Notes: generated by a model from the sequence alone, not told the origin. DNA of 12,798 bases from Odoribacter sp. UBA944 (GCA_002293375.1 DBDA01000015.1:1-12798), one strand, 5' to 3'. Shown: positions 4,882-12,798, counted from the first letter of the stretch. Translations and numbers: made by a program.

Positions 4882-6813
4882 ATGATCTCAATAAATCGCA
4901 TAAGTGTCATCTTCGGAGATTTCTACCTCCTGGATGCCGTCTCCTTCCTGATCAACAAAAAAGATCGGATCGGCCTGACAGGCAAAAACGGGGCCGGCAA
5001 ATCCACCCTCCTGAAAATGCTGGCCGGCCTACAAAAGCCGACAGAAGGGGAGATCTCCTCCGTCGCCGGTCTGCGGGTCGGTTACCTGCCCCAGACCATG
5101 CTCTACAAAGACGGCAACACCGTCCGGAAAGAAGCCGAAAAAGCCTTTGCGGAACTCTTCGCCCTGCGGGAAGAAGTAGAACAGATGAACGCCGAACTCG
5201 CGGAGCGGGAAGACTACGAATCGGAAGCATACAGCCGCCTGTTGGAACGCATCACAGAAAAAAACGAACAATTATCCTTGCGGGGCGAAGGGAACATCAC
5301 GGCAGAAGTCGAGGTAGTGCTGAAAGGACTGGGATTTACCCGGACCGACCTGGAACGCAAATGCGAAGAGTTCAGCGGCGGTTGGCGGATGCGCATCGAA
5401 CTGGCCAAGATCCTGCTGGCCAAACCGGACATCTTTTTGCTCGACGAACCCACCAACCACCTCGACATCGAATCCATCACCTGGCTGGAATCCTTCCTGC
5501 AAAACTACCCGGGAGCAGTCGTGCTGGTATCCCACGACCGGGCTTTCCTCGACAACGTCACCACCCGCACCGTCGAAATATCACTGGGAAAAATATACGA
5601 CTACAAAGTCTCCTACACCCGCTTCACAGAATTGCGGAAGGAGCGGATAGAACAACAGTTGCGGGCATACGAAAACCAGCAGAAACAGATCAAAGATACG
5701 GAAGATTTTATCGAACGCTTCCGCTACAAAGCCACCAAAGCCGTCCAGGTACAGTCCCGGATCAAACAATTGGAAAAAATAGAGCGGATCGAAGTAGAAC
5801 AAGAAGATGCATCGCGCATCCACATCCGCTTCCAACCCGCCGTCCGCTCCGGCGAGATCGTCGTCTCCGGGCGCGGCCTGCACAAATCCTACGGCTCCCT
5901 AAACGTACTGGACGACGTAGATATCGACATCCTCCGGGGAGAAAAAGTCGCCTTTGTGGGCAAAAACGGCGAAGGAAAATCGACCCTCGTAAAGATGATC
6001 ATGAACGAAATCTCCTACCAGGGAAACCTCAAAACAGGCCACAACGTCCACATAGGCTATTTTGCGCAAAACCAGGCCGATCTGCTGGACCCCTCCCTCA
6101 GCGTGCTGGAAACCGTAGACCGCGTAGCGGTGGGAGAGATCCGGAAAAAGATCCGCGACCTGTTGGGCGCCTTCCTCTTTTCGGGAGAAGATGTAGACAA
6201 GCGGGTATCCGTACTGTCGGGCGGGGAACGCACCCGCTTGGCCATGGTCCGGCTGCTGTTGGAACCCTACAACGTGCTGATCCTCGACGAGCCGACCAAC
6301 CACCTCGACATGCGGACCAAAGATATCTTAAAGGAAGCGCTGCGGAATTTTGAAGGGATCGTGATCGTAGTTTCACACGACCGGGCCTTTTTGACCGGCC
6401 TGGCGGAAAAAGTATACGAGTTTGCCGGCCGCAAAGTCAAAGAACACCTGGGCGGCATCGACGAATTTCTGGCCGCCCGAAAAGTCGCCTGTTTCACAGA
6501 GTACGAGAAGTGGAAAAAAGGAACATCCCAACCGGAACCCCTCCGGGAGTCGCCGAAAACAGAGAACCGCCTCTCATACGAAGAACAGAAGCAGCTGAGC
6601 CGGGAGATCCGAAAAGCGGAGCAACGGGTAGAGCGGGCCGAACAGGAAATCGCCCGGATAGAGCAAGAGATCGGGAAAACCGTAGAGATACTCGCGGCCG
6701 GAGAAGGAGACGAAGAGCTGTACCTGCGGTACCGCGAACAGAAAGAGGAGCAGGAACGGCTGTTGGCAGAATGGGAAGCAGCACAGTTACAATGGGAAGA
6801 GATAAAAAAATAA
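4882..6813 (+). CDS. ABC-F family ribosome-associated ATPase (YheS/YdiF-like)
   Basis: A soluble tandem ATPase of 643 residues without membrane segments. First cassette: Walker A GKNGAGKST (34-42), signature F-S-G-G-W (164-168), Walker B with LLDEPTNHLD (186-195). A charged helical linker at about 245-315, the part that reaches toward P-site tRNA in ABC-F proteins, is followed by a second cassette: GKNGEGKST (360-368), LSGGERTR (445-452), ILDEPTNHLD (467-476). A C-terminal coiled coil of Glu/Arg/Gln-rich heptads spans about 565-643. Such proteins bind the ribosomal E site and rescue stalled translation; some give antibiotic resistance, which cannot be judged here. I chose ATG 4882 because the ABC domain begins at once (MISINRISVIFG); upstream in-frame codons back to GTG 4762 overlap the pruA promoter. 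rlmB follows after 6 bp. Confidence 0.93.
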   Translation: MISINRISVIFGDFYLLDAVSFLINKKDRIGLTGKNGAGKSTLLKMLAGLQKPTEGEISSVAGLRVGYLPQTMLYKDGNTVRKEAEKAFAELFALREEVEQMNAELAEREDYESEAYSRLLERITEKNEQLSLRGEGNITAEVEVVLKGLGFTRTDLERKCEEFSGGWRMRIELAKILLAKPDIFLLDEPTNHLDIESITWLESFLQNYPGAVVLVSHDRAFLDNVTTRTVEISLGKIYDYKVSYTRFTELRKERIEQQLRAYENQQKQIKDTEDFIERFRYKATKAVQVQSRIKQLEKIERIEVEQEDASRIHIRFQPAVRSGEIVVSGRGLHKSYGSLNVLDDVDIDILRGEKVAFVGKNGEGKSTLVKMIMNEISYQGNLKTGHNVHIGYFAQNQADLLDPSLSVLETVDRVAVGEIRKKIRDLLGAFLFSGEDVDKRVSVLSGGERTRLAMVRLLLEPYNVLILDEPTNHLDMRTKDILKEALRNFEGIVIVVSHDRAFLTGLAEKVYEFAGRKVKEHLGGIDEFLAARKVACFTEYEKWKKGTSQPEPLRESPKTENRLSYEEQKQLSREIRKAEQRVERAEQEIARIEQEIGKTVEILAAGEGDEELYLRYREQKEEQERLLAEWEAAQLQWEEIKK

Positions 6814-6819
6814 CGCAAT

Positions 6820-7569
6820 ATGGCAAAATACAAACAAGAGTATATCTTCGGCATCCGGGCCGTAATAGAAGCGATCCAGCAAGAGAAAGAGATCGACAAA
6901 GTAATGTTGAAAAAAGGGATCCGGGGGGAACTGTTCCACACCCTGTTCGCCTTGATGAAAGAGCGGGAGATCCCCTTCCAATACGTACCGGATGAGTTGT
7001 TCCGGCCCGTAGCCGACCGCAACCACCAGGGAGTGCTGGCAGAGATCGCACCGGTCCCGTACCGCGAAATCGAAGAGGTGCTGGACGAAACAGAAGCAAA
7101 AGGAGAGATGCCCTTGGTGCTGATCCTGGACCGGATCACCGACGTCCGGAACTTCGGGGCCATCGTCCGGAGTGCGGAGTGTGCAGGAGTACACGCCGTG
7201 GTGATTCCGAACAAGAACTCGGCCAAAATCTCCTCAGATGCCATCAAAACCTCGGCGGGAGCCTTGTACCATGTTCCCGTGTGCCGCGTGCAGAACCTGA
7301 AAAAATTGGTGCGCGAATTGAAATTCAACCGCAAAATGCAGGTAATCGCCGCCTCGGAAAAATCGGAAAAACTCTATACGGAAGTGGAGATGGCCACCTC
7401 ACTCGCCATCATCCTGGGATCGGAAGAGACAGGGATCGAGGAAGGATTGCTGAGCATCGCCAACGCACAGGTGCGGATCCCGTTGAAAGGAGAGATCGGG
7501 TCCCTGAATGTCTCCGCCGCCGCCGCCGTAATGCTCTTCGAAGCCGTCCGGCAGCGCGGGAACGCATAA
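6820..7569 (+). CDS. rlmB: 23S rRNA (guanosine-2'-O-)-methyltransferase RlmB, SpoU/TrmH family
   Basis: A 249-residue SPOUT methyltransferase. An N-terminal substrate-binding domain (1-90) contains I-F-G-I-R-A-V-I-E-A-I and N-H-Q-G-V-L-A. The C-terminal knot domain carries the three SpoU motifs: motif 1 LDRITDVRNFGAIVRSAECA at about 103-122 with Asn111 and Arg117, motif 2 I-I-L-G-S-E-E-T-G-I-E (197-207), motif 3 R-I-P-L-K-G-E-I-G-S-L-N-V-S-A-A (219-234). RlmB methylates the 2'-O of G2251 in the 23S P loop using S-adenosylmethionine. The layout fits RlmB better than the shorter tRNA enzyme TrmH, though closely related family members cannot be fully excluded. It sits 6 bp after the ABC-F gene, and the two probably form one translation-related operon. 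Confidence 0.9.
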   Translation: MAKYKQEYIFGIRAVIEAIQQEKEIDKVMLKKGIRGELFHTLFALMKEREIPFQYVPDELFRPVADRNHQGVLAEIAPVPYREIEEVLDETEAKGEMPLVLILDRITDVRNFGAIVRSAECAGVHAVVIPNKNSAKISSDAIKTSAGALYHVPVCRVQNLKKLVRELKFNRKMQVIAASEKSEKLYTEVEMATSLAIILGSEETGIEEGLLSIANAQVRIPLKGEIGSLNVSAAAAVMLFEAVRQRGNA

Positions 7570-7586
7570 CCACTTCCCGGAATGGC

Positions 7587-10244
7587 TTATTGGTAGAAAT
7601 TTCCGGTGTCGTACCAGGACTCCCTTTTCGTCAGTTTCAAGTCCTTCAGCAGGCTGGAACGCACATTGATCTGGAAATTGTACGATTGGTGGGCGCCGAA
7701 GGGAATACAGGAGAAAGTCATGTCCCAGCAGTGCAGGTCGCGGGAGATGTTGAAACTGGTAGCAGTGATCTCCTTATTATCAAAATCGTACCCGGTGCTG
7801 AACCCAAATTGCCACTTCGGGGTCAGGGAGAGGTTTCCGTTTACCCGCAGCATCTGACTGATCGTGCTCGTCGTTCTTGCCTTCGTGGCCCCCTCCGCAG
7901 GGTCCCTGCTCCAGCTTTTGGAATAACTCAGGTTATAATCCACATTGATAGACCAGGGCACATCAAAATCAATATACCGGTCGTAAAACCCCCCGACCAA
8001 GTCGTTCTTTTCCTCCCGGTTCTTCCCTTTATCGGAAGAGAACTGAAAACCGGTGGAGGCCGATACGCTTTTCAGGCGGCCCAGCCCCCCGTGGTATCTG
8101 TTGATCTTTGCGCCGTTGATATTGACCGCGTACGGATCCAGGGTACCGCTGACATCGATGTTTACCTTTTCATTAAAAATACGGGTCCGGGCCGACAGGC
8201 GGATATCGCTCCAATTGAGCGAATCGGCCGTGATATTGTAACTCGTGGAGATCCGGAAACTCTCCAGCAACTTCACCTTCCTGAACTCCTCCGTCCCGGT
8301 AGTATCCCTGTCGTTGCGCAGCTTCATCTCCACATTGTTGTCCAAACTCAGGCTGACATTGCCCGACGATTTCAACGTACCGGACGGCGTGCCGAAAATA
8401 CCGTCCTCGTAAATGGAATACTCCACCTCATTGCCGGCGCCGTTCCGGTACGTCTTGTAGTATTTCTCCCGCTTTACACCCATTTTTGGGGTATAGGAAA
8501 CAGAGACGCTGGGGCGGATCACATGCCGGATGGCGTAAACCTTGCACTCCGGTTGGAACTGGAACATCCCGTATACGGTCGGGTTGTAGGACAGCGATAC
8601 GCTGCCGGTATAATTGTGAGCATAATTCAGCCCGCGCAACGTATCTTTCTTTACATACCCGCCGGCCGCCAGATTGGCATCCGTCACCCAACTTTTCTCG
8701 ATAGAGTGCAGGTAGAGAACCCCCGTGTAGTTCAGCGACGGGTTCAGTGAAATGTCTTTGGTCAATTTAATACTGGTACTGAGCGGGATCGCGTGTTGAA
8801 ACCCGTTCTGCCAATCTTTACCCAACGAAGATTTAAAAAGCAGGTACTCTTTGGTATTGATGCTATTCCTCGCCGCCATCCGGTAAGAAGTAGAGATATT
8901 GTCATACCAGCGCAGGTCCGACGTTTTATTCTTTTTCCGCAACGGATAGAATTGGTTGACCTGAAAGGTCAGGTTGGGAAAAGTCAGGGCGATAGTGGTA
9001 TCGCGGGAGTTTTGGCTGTGGTTGAAAGCAGCCGTCAGGCTGAACGGTTTGCCCGGCCATTTTTTGCTCCAGGAGATACTGGATTGCTTCCGCTGATTGG
9101 AAATGTCGTTGATGTTCGTAGAGTTGTAATAGTTGTTGCTGGCGGAAGACATATCCACCGATGCCGACAGAGTGCTGTAAGGGTCGGCTTTAGGGTCCTG
9201 CTGGTGGGTCAGGCGGATAGCCCAGTCGCTGGATTCGTGATAGTCAGGCAACCCCTTTTCACTGACATGACTTTTACTGATCGTAAAGTTCAGGTTCCCG
9301 TTATACTTGTACCTTTTCCGGTAATTCGTGATCAAATTGCCCCCCCACGATCCGTTGGTGTAAATGTCGCCGGTCAGGGAGAGATCGATATAGTCGCTGA
9401 TCGCCCAGTAGTATCCCCCGTTCCGGAGATTGAACCCCCGCATCCGCTCCTCCCCGTAAGTCGGCATGATCACCCCGGAAGTCCCCTTGGTGGTGATGGG
9501 AAAAAAACCGAACGGGATGCCGATGGGCAGGGGAACGTCGGCAATGGTCAGGTAAGCAACCTCCGTCACCACCTTCCGGTTCCGGATCATTTTAGCTTTC
9601 AGCATCCGGATGCCGTAATGAGGGTGGTCGTGCAGGTCGCAGGTCGTGTAAAAGCCGTTTTTAACGTAATAGACCGAATCGGACACCTTTTTGGTCAGTC
9701 TTCCCTGTATGTACCCCTCTCCCTCCTGGGTAATGATATCCTTGACAAACCCTTTCCCCGTCTCAAAATTGTACCGCAACTCCTTGCTCTCGAACTCCTG
9801 GCCGCCGTCCTTAAAGAGAGGCGTTCCGTTCTGTTTTCCCGTACTGTCCGGCACACCGGATGCAAACGCCTGTTTCAGGCCCATGTCCAACTCAATGTAG
9901 TCCGCCTCCAGTTCAGTGGTCAAATATTGCACTTTGGCTTTCCCGAACAGGAAGACTTTTTTGATATCTATGGAAAACCGGACAGAGTCCGTAGCGGTAT
10001 ACGTGATGATGTCATCAAAAAGCGGCTTGGGCGCCAGGGTGTCCCCGGCAATAGAATCAGTGGCGACCGTATCTGCCGGGACCGGTTCCGGGGAAGGGAC
10101 AAGGGTATCGGCGAACAGCCTTCCGGGGCGCAGCAGAACGAGTGAATCCGCTTTTTCTTGCCCGAAAGAGTCCCTGCCGGAGAGGAATATCATCGTAAAA
10201 ACGACGCAAAAGACAATAAAGTATATATTTCCCTTAATTTGCAA
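7587..10244 (-). CDS. lptD: LPS-assembly outer membrane protein LptD
   Basis: An 885-residue outer membrane protein, longer than the 784 residues of E. coli LptD, as usual in Bacteroidetes. A signal peptide (GNIYFIVFCVVFTMIFLSG, cleavage near S-F-G-Q) is followed by a Pro/Asp/Thr linker (35-75), an OstA/LptA-like beta-jellyroll (about 85-235, with KVFLFGKAKVQYLTTELEAD and F-E-S-K-E-L-R-Y-N-F), and a long beta-barrel of alternating aromatic strands to the end. LptD with lipoprotein LptE inserts LPS into the outer leaflet. The C-terminus ends in N-F-Y-Q rather than an aromatic residue. The start is TTG at 10244: an in-frame stop lies four codons upstream, and the first ATG (10193) would cut away most of the signal peptide. 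The gene converges on rlmB with 17 bp between stops and diverges from the amidase gene. Confidence 0.88.
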   Translation of the reverse strand: MQIKGNIYFIVFCVVFTMIFLSGRDSFGQEKADSLVLLRPGRLFADTLVPSPEPVPADTVATDSIAGDTLAPKPLFDDIITYTATDSVRFSIDIKKVFLFGKAKVQYLTTELEADYIELDMGLKQAFASGVPDSTGKQNGTPLFKDGGQEFESKELRYNFETGKGFVKDIITQEGEGYIQGRLTKKVSDSVYYVKNGFYTTCDLHDHPHYGIRMLKAKMIRNRKVVTEVAYLTIADVPLPIGIPFGFFPITTKGTSGVIMPTYGEERMRGFNLRNGGYYWAISDYIDLSLTGDIYTNGSWGGNLITNYRKRYKYNGNLNFTISKSHVSEKGLPDYHESSDWAIRLTHQQDPKADPYSTLSASVDMSSASNNYYNSTNINDISNQRKQSSISWSKKWPGKPFSLTAAFNHSQNSRDTTIALTFPNLTFQVNQFYPLRKKNKTSDLRWYDNISTSYRMAARNSINTKEYLLFKSSLGKDWQNGFQHAIPLSTSIKLTKDISLNPSLNYTGVLYLHSIEKSWVTDANLAAGGYVKKDTLRGLNYAHNYTGSVSLSYNPTVYGMFQFQPECKVYAIRHVIRPSVSVSYTPKMGVKREKYYKTYRNGAGNEVEYSIYEDGIFGTPSGTLKSSGNVSLSLDNNVEMKLRNDRDTTGTEEFRKVKLLESFRISTSYNITADSLNWSDIRLSARTRIFNEKVNIDVSGTLDPYAVNINGAKINRYHGGLGRLKSVSASTGFQFSSDKGKNREEKNDLVGGFYDRYIDFDVPWSINVDYNLSYSKSWSRDPAEGATKARTTSTISQMLRVNGNLSLTPKWQFGFSTGYDFDNKEITATSFNISRDLHCWDMTFSCIPFGAHQSYNFQINVRSSLLKDLKLTKRESWYDTGNFYQ

Positions 10245-10254
10245 TTTATTGTAT

Positions 10255-10262
10255 TACTTTTG
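10255..10262 (+). promoter_or_regulatory. Putative -7 element for the amidase/mlaD unit
   Basis: TACTTTTG matches TAnnTTTG exactly on the plus strand. It lies about 100 bp upstream of the amidase ATG, implying a 5' leader of about 90 bases. The nearest TTTG (10238-10241) is 13 bp away, shorter than usual, so the match may be chance in AT-rich DNA. Confidence 0.35.
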
Positions 10263-10300
10263 TATGGACGATTTCCCCTGCCAACTCACGGTTTCCGGGG

Positions 10301-10308
10301 CAAATGTA
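10301..10308 (-). promoter_or_regulatory. Putative -7 element of lptD
   Basis: On the minus strand this reads TACATTTG, a perfect TAnnTTTG match. A near-match to the -33 TTTG (TTCG, plus-strand 10330-10333) lies 21 bp upstream, a normal distance. It predicts a leader of about 50 bases before the TTG start at 10244. Confidence 0.5.
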
Positions 10309-10320
10309 AGAAATAATTGA

Positions 10321-10330
10321 GTGTTAACAC
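10321..10330. promoter_or_regulatory. 10-bp palindrome in the divergent lptD/amidase region
   Basis: GTGTTAACAC is a perfect palindrome located between the putative -33 and -7 elements of lptD, and about 30 bp before the amidase start. Its position would suit an operator. No regulator is assigned and a 10-bp palindrome can occur by chance. Confidence 0.35.
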
Positions 10331-10361
10331 GAATTATTCTTTTAAAAAAGTTTTAAATACC

Positions 10362-11510
10362 ATGATAAACCGGTGTGGAATGAAACGGATTGTTTTTGTC
10401 TGCTGGGCGCTGTTGTGGATATATCCTGTTACGGGCAAGGAAACAGCCGGAAAGATCACCTGTGTTTGCATAGATCCCGGACACGGGGGAAAAGATCCCG
10501 GGGCTGTCGGCCGCAAACTGAAACTGTACGAAAAAGATCTGGTACTGGATATCTCACTCCGGTTGGGCAAATTGATCCGGGAACAGAATCCCGGGGTAAA
10601 AGTCATTTATACACGGGACAAAGATGTTTTCATCGATTTGGACAAACGGGGGGCCGTTGCCAATAAGAACAAAGCGGATCTGTTTATATCCATACACATC
10701 AATTCCAACGAGAACAGAGACGCTCACGGGGTCAATACATACGTCCTTGGGCTTGGCAAATCGGCCGAAAATCTGGCTGTGGCCATGAAGGAGAACGCCG
10801 TGATCAAATACGAAGAAGATTATTCCTTGAAATACGATGGCTTTGATCCCACAAAGCCGGAGTCCTACATTCTCTTCTCATTGTTGCAGAACCTGTACCT
10901 GAATAACAGCCTCGATTTTGCCGGATTCGTTCAAAAAGAGCTGATTTCCGAGACGAAATGGAGAGATCGGGGAGTGGATCAGGCCGGTTATCTGGTGTTA
11001 AAAGACGTAGCCATGCCTTCGGTACTTTTAGAAGTGGGGTTTATCTCGAACGAAGAGGAGGAGCGTTATCTGAATGGAAAGGCGAACCGGGAGAAGATCG
11101 CAGCATCGGTGGCACACGCTTTCAAGCAATACAAAGAGCGGGTGGAACGGAACAGCCGCCTGTTGTCGGTCGGCGAGCCGGAAGCGCCGGCGCCTCAGAA
11201 AACTCCGGAACTCCCGGAAACGGAAAAAAAACCGGGGCCGGACAGCGAACTCTTTTTTGCCGTTCAGGTCGCCTCGGCTTCCAAACGGGTCGAGAAAACA
11301 GAAGCACTTTGTTCCGTAGCTCCGGTACAGGAATTACACAGTGGTGAGCGCTACCGGTACTATACCGGTGAGTGTACCACTTTTGACGAAGCCAAACTGA
11401 AATTGAACGAAATACGTAAAGTCAATCCGGGATGCTTTCTCATCGCCGTATACAAAGGAGATGTCATACCGGTGGCAGAGGCTCGTAAATTGGAAGAAAA
11501 ATTGAAATAA
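10362..11510 (+). CDS. N-acetylmuramoyl-L-alanine amidase (Amidase_3) with SPOR-like C-terminal domain
   Basis: A secreted zinc amidase of 382 residues that cuts the bond between MurNAc and the stem peptide in periplasmic peptidoglycan, usually at the division site. Signal peptide: residues about 7-30 (MKRIVFVCWALLWIYPVTGK). Amidase_3 domain about 31-257 with zinc ligands His41 (D-P-G-H-G-G), Glu57 (Y-E-K-D) and His112 (S-I-H-I-N), and catalytic Glu224 (L-L-E-V-G-F-I-S-N). A Pro/Glu linker (270-295) leads to a SPOR-like domain (about 297-368, F-F-A-V-Q-V-A-S ... R-Y-Y-T-G-E-C ... F-L-I-A-V-Y-K-G-D), which in this fold family binds glycan chains stripped of stem peptides. The start is ATG 10362; ATG 10380 gives an equally good signal peptide, and a TTG further upstream is unlikely. 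The MlaD gene follows after 6 bp. Confidence 0.92.
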   Translation: MINRCGMKRIVFVCWALLWIYPVTGKETAGKITCVCIDPGHGGKDPGAVGRKLKLYEKDLVLDISLRLGKLIREQNPGVKVIYTRDKDVFIDLDKRGAVANKNKADLFISIHINSNENRDAHGVNTYVLGLGKSAENLAVAMKENAVIKYEEDYSLKYDGFDPTKPESYILFSLLQNLYLNNSLDFAGFVQKELISETKWRDRGVDQAGYLVLKDVAMPSVLLEVGFISNEEEERYLNGKANREKIAASVAHAFKQYKERVERNSRLLSVGEPEAPAPQKTPELPETEKKPGPDSELFFAVQVASASKRVEKTEALCSVAPVQELHSGERYRYYTGECTTFDEAKLKLNEIRKVNPGCFLIAVYKGDVIPVAEARKLEEKLK

Positions 11511-11516
11511 CGCTCT

Positions 11517-12710
11517 ATGCAACTGAAAAAAGAGGTAAAATTGGCGATAACGGCACTTGTTGCCGTCGTTGTATTGATCTGGGGGATCAATTTCCTGAAA
11601 GCCAGTTCACTGTTCGATCGCAGCACAGTTTTTTACGGCATATACGACCGGGTAGACGGTTTGAAAGTGTCCGGCAGCGTGGAGTACCGCGGTTACCATG
11701 TCGGACAGGTCAGCTCCATCCGGTTCATCGGAAAAAAATACGACCGCGTCCTTGTACAGTTTACGGTCGGGAAAGAGCTGAAGGTCCCGAAAGATTCCAA
11801 AGCGGTGATCCAGAGTACCGACCTGATGGGGTCCAAGGCGATCAACCTGGTGCCGGGCGAGTCGGAATTTTATGCCGAGAGCGGGGATACGCTGGCCAGC
11901 GCCGTGGAGTTGGGGTTGATGGAACAGGTGAACAAGCAGGTGGCGCCGATCAAACGCAAGGCGGAGGGGCTTTTTTCCTCGTTGGACACGCTGATGTCCT
12001 CCCTGCAAGGAGTACTGAATGCGGAAACCAAAGGAAATATCGAGAGTAGCCTGAAAGGGGTCCGGAATACCTTGGAAAATGTGGAGCACGCCTCCGGAAA
12101 ACTGGATCAGTTGATCACCGGGCAGGCGGAGCGGATCGCTTCCGTGATCGAAAACCTGCACAGTGTGACGGCTACGCTCCGGAACAGCAACGACCACATC
12201 TCGCAAGGGTTGTCGAATATTTCGGAAATAAGCGATTCGTTGCGGGCGGCCGACCTGAAGGCGATGCTGGACAAATTGGACGGGATACTGACGGAAGTAG
12301 ATACCGTTGTCCGGAAGATCAATACGGGTACGGGTACATTAGGGGAATTTGTCAACAACCAGGAACTTTACTATGCCCTGGAATCGGCCGGGAACAACTT
12401 AGATCAACTGTTGGCCGATTTTCAAGCCAATCCCCGGAAATACATCCGGTTTTCCGTTTTTGATTTCGGAGGCTCTAAAAACGACAAAGAGTACTACTCG
12501 GTTGTTTTTTACGAATCCGAAAAACCGCTGCCCCGTTCTTCCGGTGTTTTTAAAAAACACCCGGATCTAAGGGAAGTCAGAGATAGGGATCGCTTCTTGT
12601 ATGTAGCCGGAGAGTACAAAAAACTGCAGCAGGCGGAGAGGGAGTTAATGAATGTTAAAGAGATTTTTGAAAATGCATATATTGTTAAAATGCCTCGAAA
12701 CAATAATTAG
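11517..12710 (+). CDS. MlaD-family MCE protein with SPOR-like C-terminal extension
   Basis: A 397-residue protein anchored by one N-terminal membrane helix (residues about 8-27, LAITALVAVVVLIWGINFLK). The MCE domain follows (about 36-115, with V-D-G-L-K-V-S-G-S-V-E-Y-R-G-Y-H-V-G-Q-V and L-M-G-S-K-A-I-N-L-V-P-G), then a long helical region (about 135-305). MlaD-type proteins form hexameric rings that carry phospholipids between inner and outer membranes with the MlaFE transporter; mlaE and mlaF are not in the window. Most Bacteroidetes homologues I know end near P-R-K-Y-I-R-F-S-V-F (306-315). Here about 80 more residues continue (EYYSVVFYESEKPLP, then RDRFLYVAGEYKKLQQAE, then ENAYIVKMP) and resemble the SPOR-like tail of the amidase just upstream. 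The gene starts 6 bp after the amidase stop, so translation is probably coupled. Confidence 0.88.
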   Translation: MQLKKEVKLAITALVAVVVLIWGINFLKASSLFDRSTVFYGIYDRVDGLKVSGSVEYRGYHVGQVSSIRFIGKKYDRVLVQFTVGKELKVPKDSKAVIQSTDLMGSKAINLVPGESEFYAESGDTLASAVELGLMEQVNKQVAPIKRKAEGLFSSLDTLMSSLQGVLNAETKGNIESSLKGVRNTLENVEHASGKLDQLITGQAERIASVIENLHSVTATLRNSNDHISQGLSNISEISDSLRAADLKAMLDKLDGILTEVDTVVRKINTGTGTLGEFVNNQELYYALESAGNNLDQLLADFQANPRKYIRFSVFDFGGSKNDKEYYSVVFYESEKPLPRSSGVFKKHPDLREVRDRDRFLYVAGEYKKLQQAERELMNVKEIFENAYIVKMPRNNN

Positions 12711-12753
12711 ATTACTTCTAAATAGTTCTGTTAAAAAGCGAAATCAAGGAGCG

Positions 12754-12798
12754 ATGGTTATAGACAGAAATTATACTATTATGATAAATTTCACCGAT
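12754..12798 (+). CDS. Possible start of a downstream gene, cut by the window edge
   Basis: Fifteen open codons from ATG 12754 (MVIDRNYTIMINFTD) run off the end. An A-A-G-G-A-G stretch lies only 2 bp before this ATG, which is too close for normal use; a second in-frame ATG at 12781 is an alternative. Too little is present to name a family. Confidence 0.25.
   Translation, partial: MVIDRNYTIMINFTD

Noticed and set aside
5900..7200. Possible replication origin from a C-rich to G-rich change on the plus strand
   Set aside because: The plus strand is C-rich over 2100-5900 and often G-rich after, but lptD blocks fluctuate in both directions and no DnaA-box cluster was seen, so the change is not consistent.
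7179..10145. Long plus-strand open frames (523 and 450 codons) across rlmB and lptD
   Set aside because: They are opposite or out of frame with lptD and rlmB, have no recognisable domain, and the true genes show clear motifs and signal peptides.

Overview
The window looks like a chromosomal segment from a Bacteroidales bacterium. I infer this from the family-level look of the proteins (a long Bacteroidetes-style LptD, a short MlaD-type MCE protein, a Bacteroidetes-type HTH protein), from TAnnTTTG-like -7 promoter elements, and from the near absence of purine-rich ribosome binding sites. The genus cannot be fixed from sequence alone; Odoribacteraceae is only a guess.

Left part (1-3000), accessory and decayed. 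Positions 184-327 hold the C-terminal remnant of a CatB-type hexapeptide acetyltransferase. It is followed after 10 bp by an intact CPBP-family membrane protease-like gene (338-1189). The tail of that gene overlaps a C-terminal fragment of a radical SAM protein (1159-1500). A 25-bp exact direct repeat sits at the broken 5' edge of the acetyltransferase remnant (148-172) and at the broken 3' edge of the radical SAM remnant (1405-1429), so the two breaks probably share a cause. Next come a small helix-turn-helix protein (1549-1941), five tandem 11-bp units (1950-2004), a very C-rich gene for a two-part protein of unknown role (2115-2792), and an intergenic stretch with a strongly self-complementary element of about 176 bp (2821-2996).

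Middle part (3060-7570), conserved. pruA (proline/glutamate catabolism) lies on the minus strand with its own intrinsic terminator. Diverging from it is a two-gene unit: an ABC-F ribosome-associated ATPase followed after 6 bp by rlmB, a 23S rRNA 2'-O-methyltransferase. Both fit a translation or ribosome role.

Right part (7587-12710), cell envelope. lptD on the minus strand converges on rlmB with only 17 bp between stops. It diverges from an N-acetylmuramoyl-L-alanine amidase with a SPOR-like tail, which is followed after 6 bp by an MlaD-family MCE protein. Lipopolysaccharide export, septal peptidoglycan cleavage and phospholipid trafficking are thus grouped around one short regulatory region. 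The MlaD protein carries a C-terminal extension that resembles the SPOR-like tail of the neighbouring amidase, which is the most interesting feature of the core genes. The final 88 bp hold only a possible start of the next gene.

I see no rRNA, tRNA, CRISPR array, complete insertion sequence or integrase. No complete novel system is demonstrated; the best leads are the repeat-bounded decayed cassette, the structured intergenic element, the 11-bp array beside an HTH gene, and the MCE/SPOR-like fusion.
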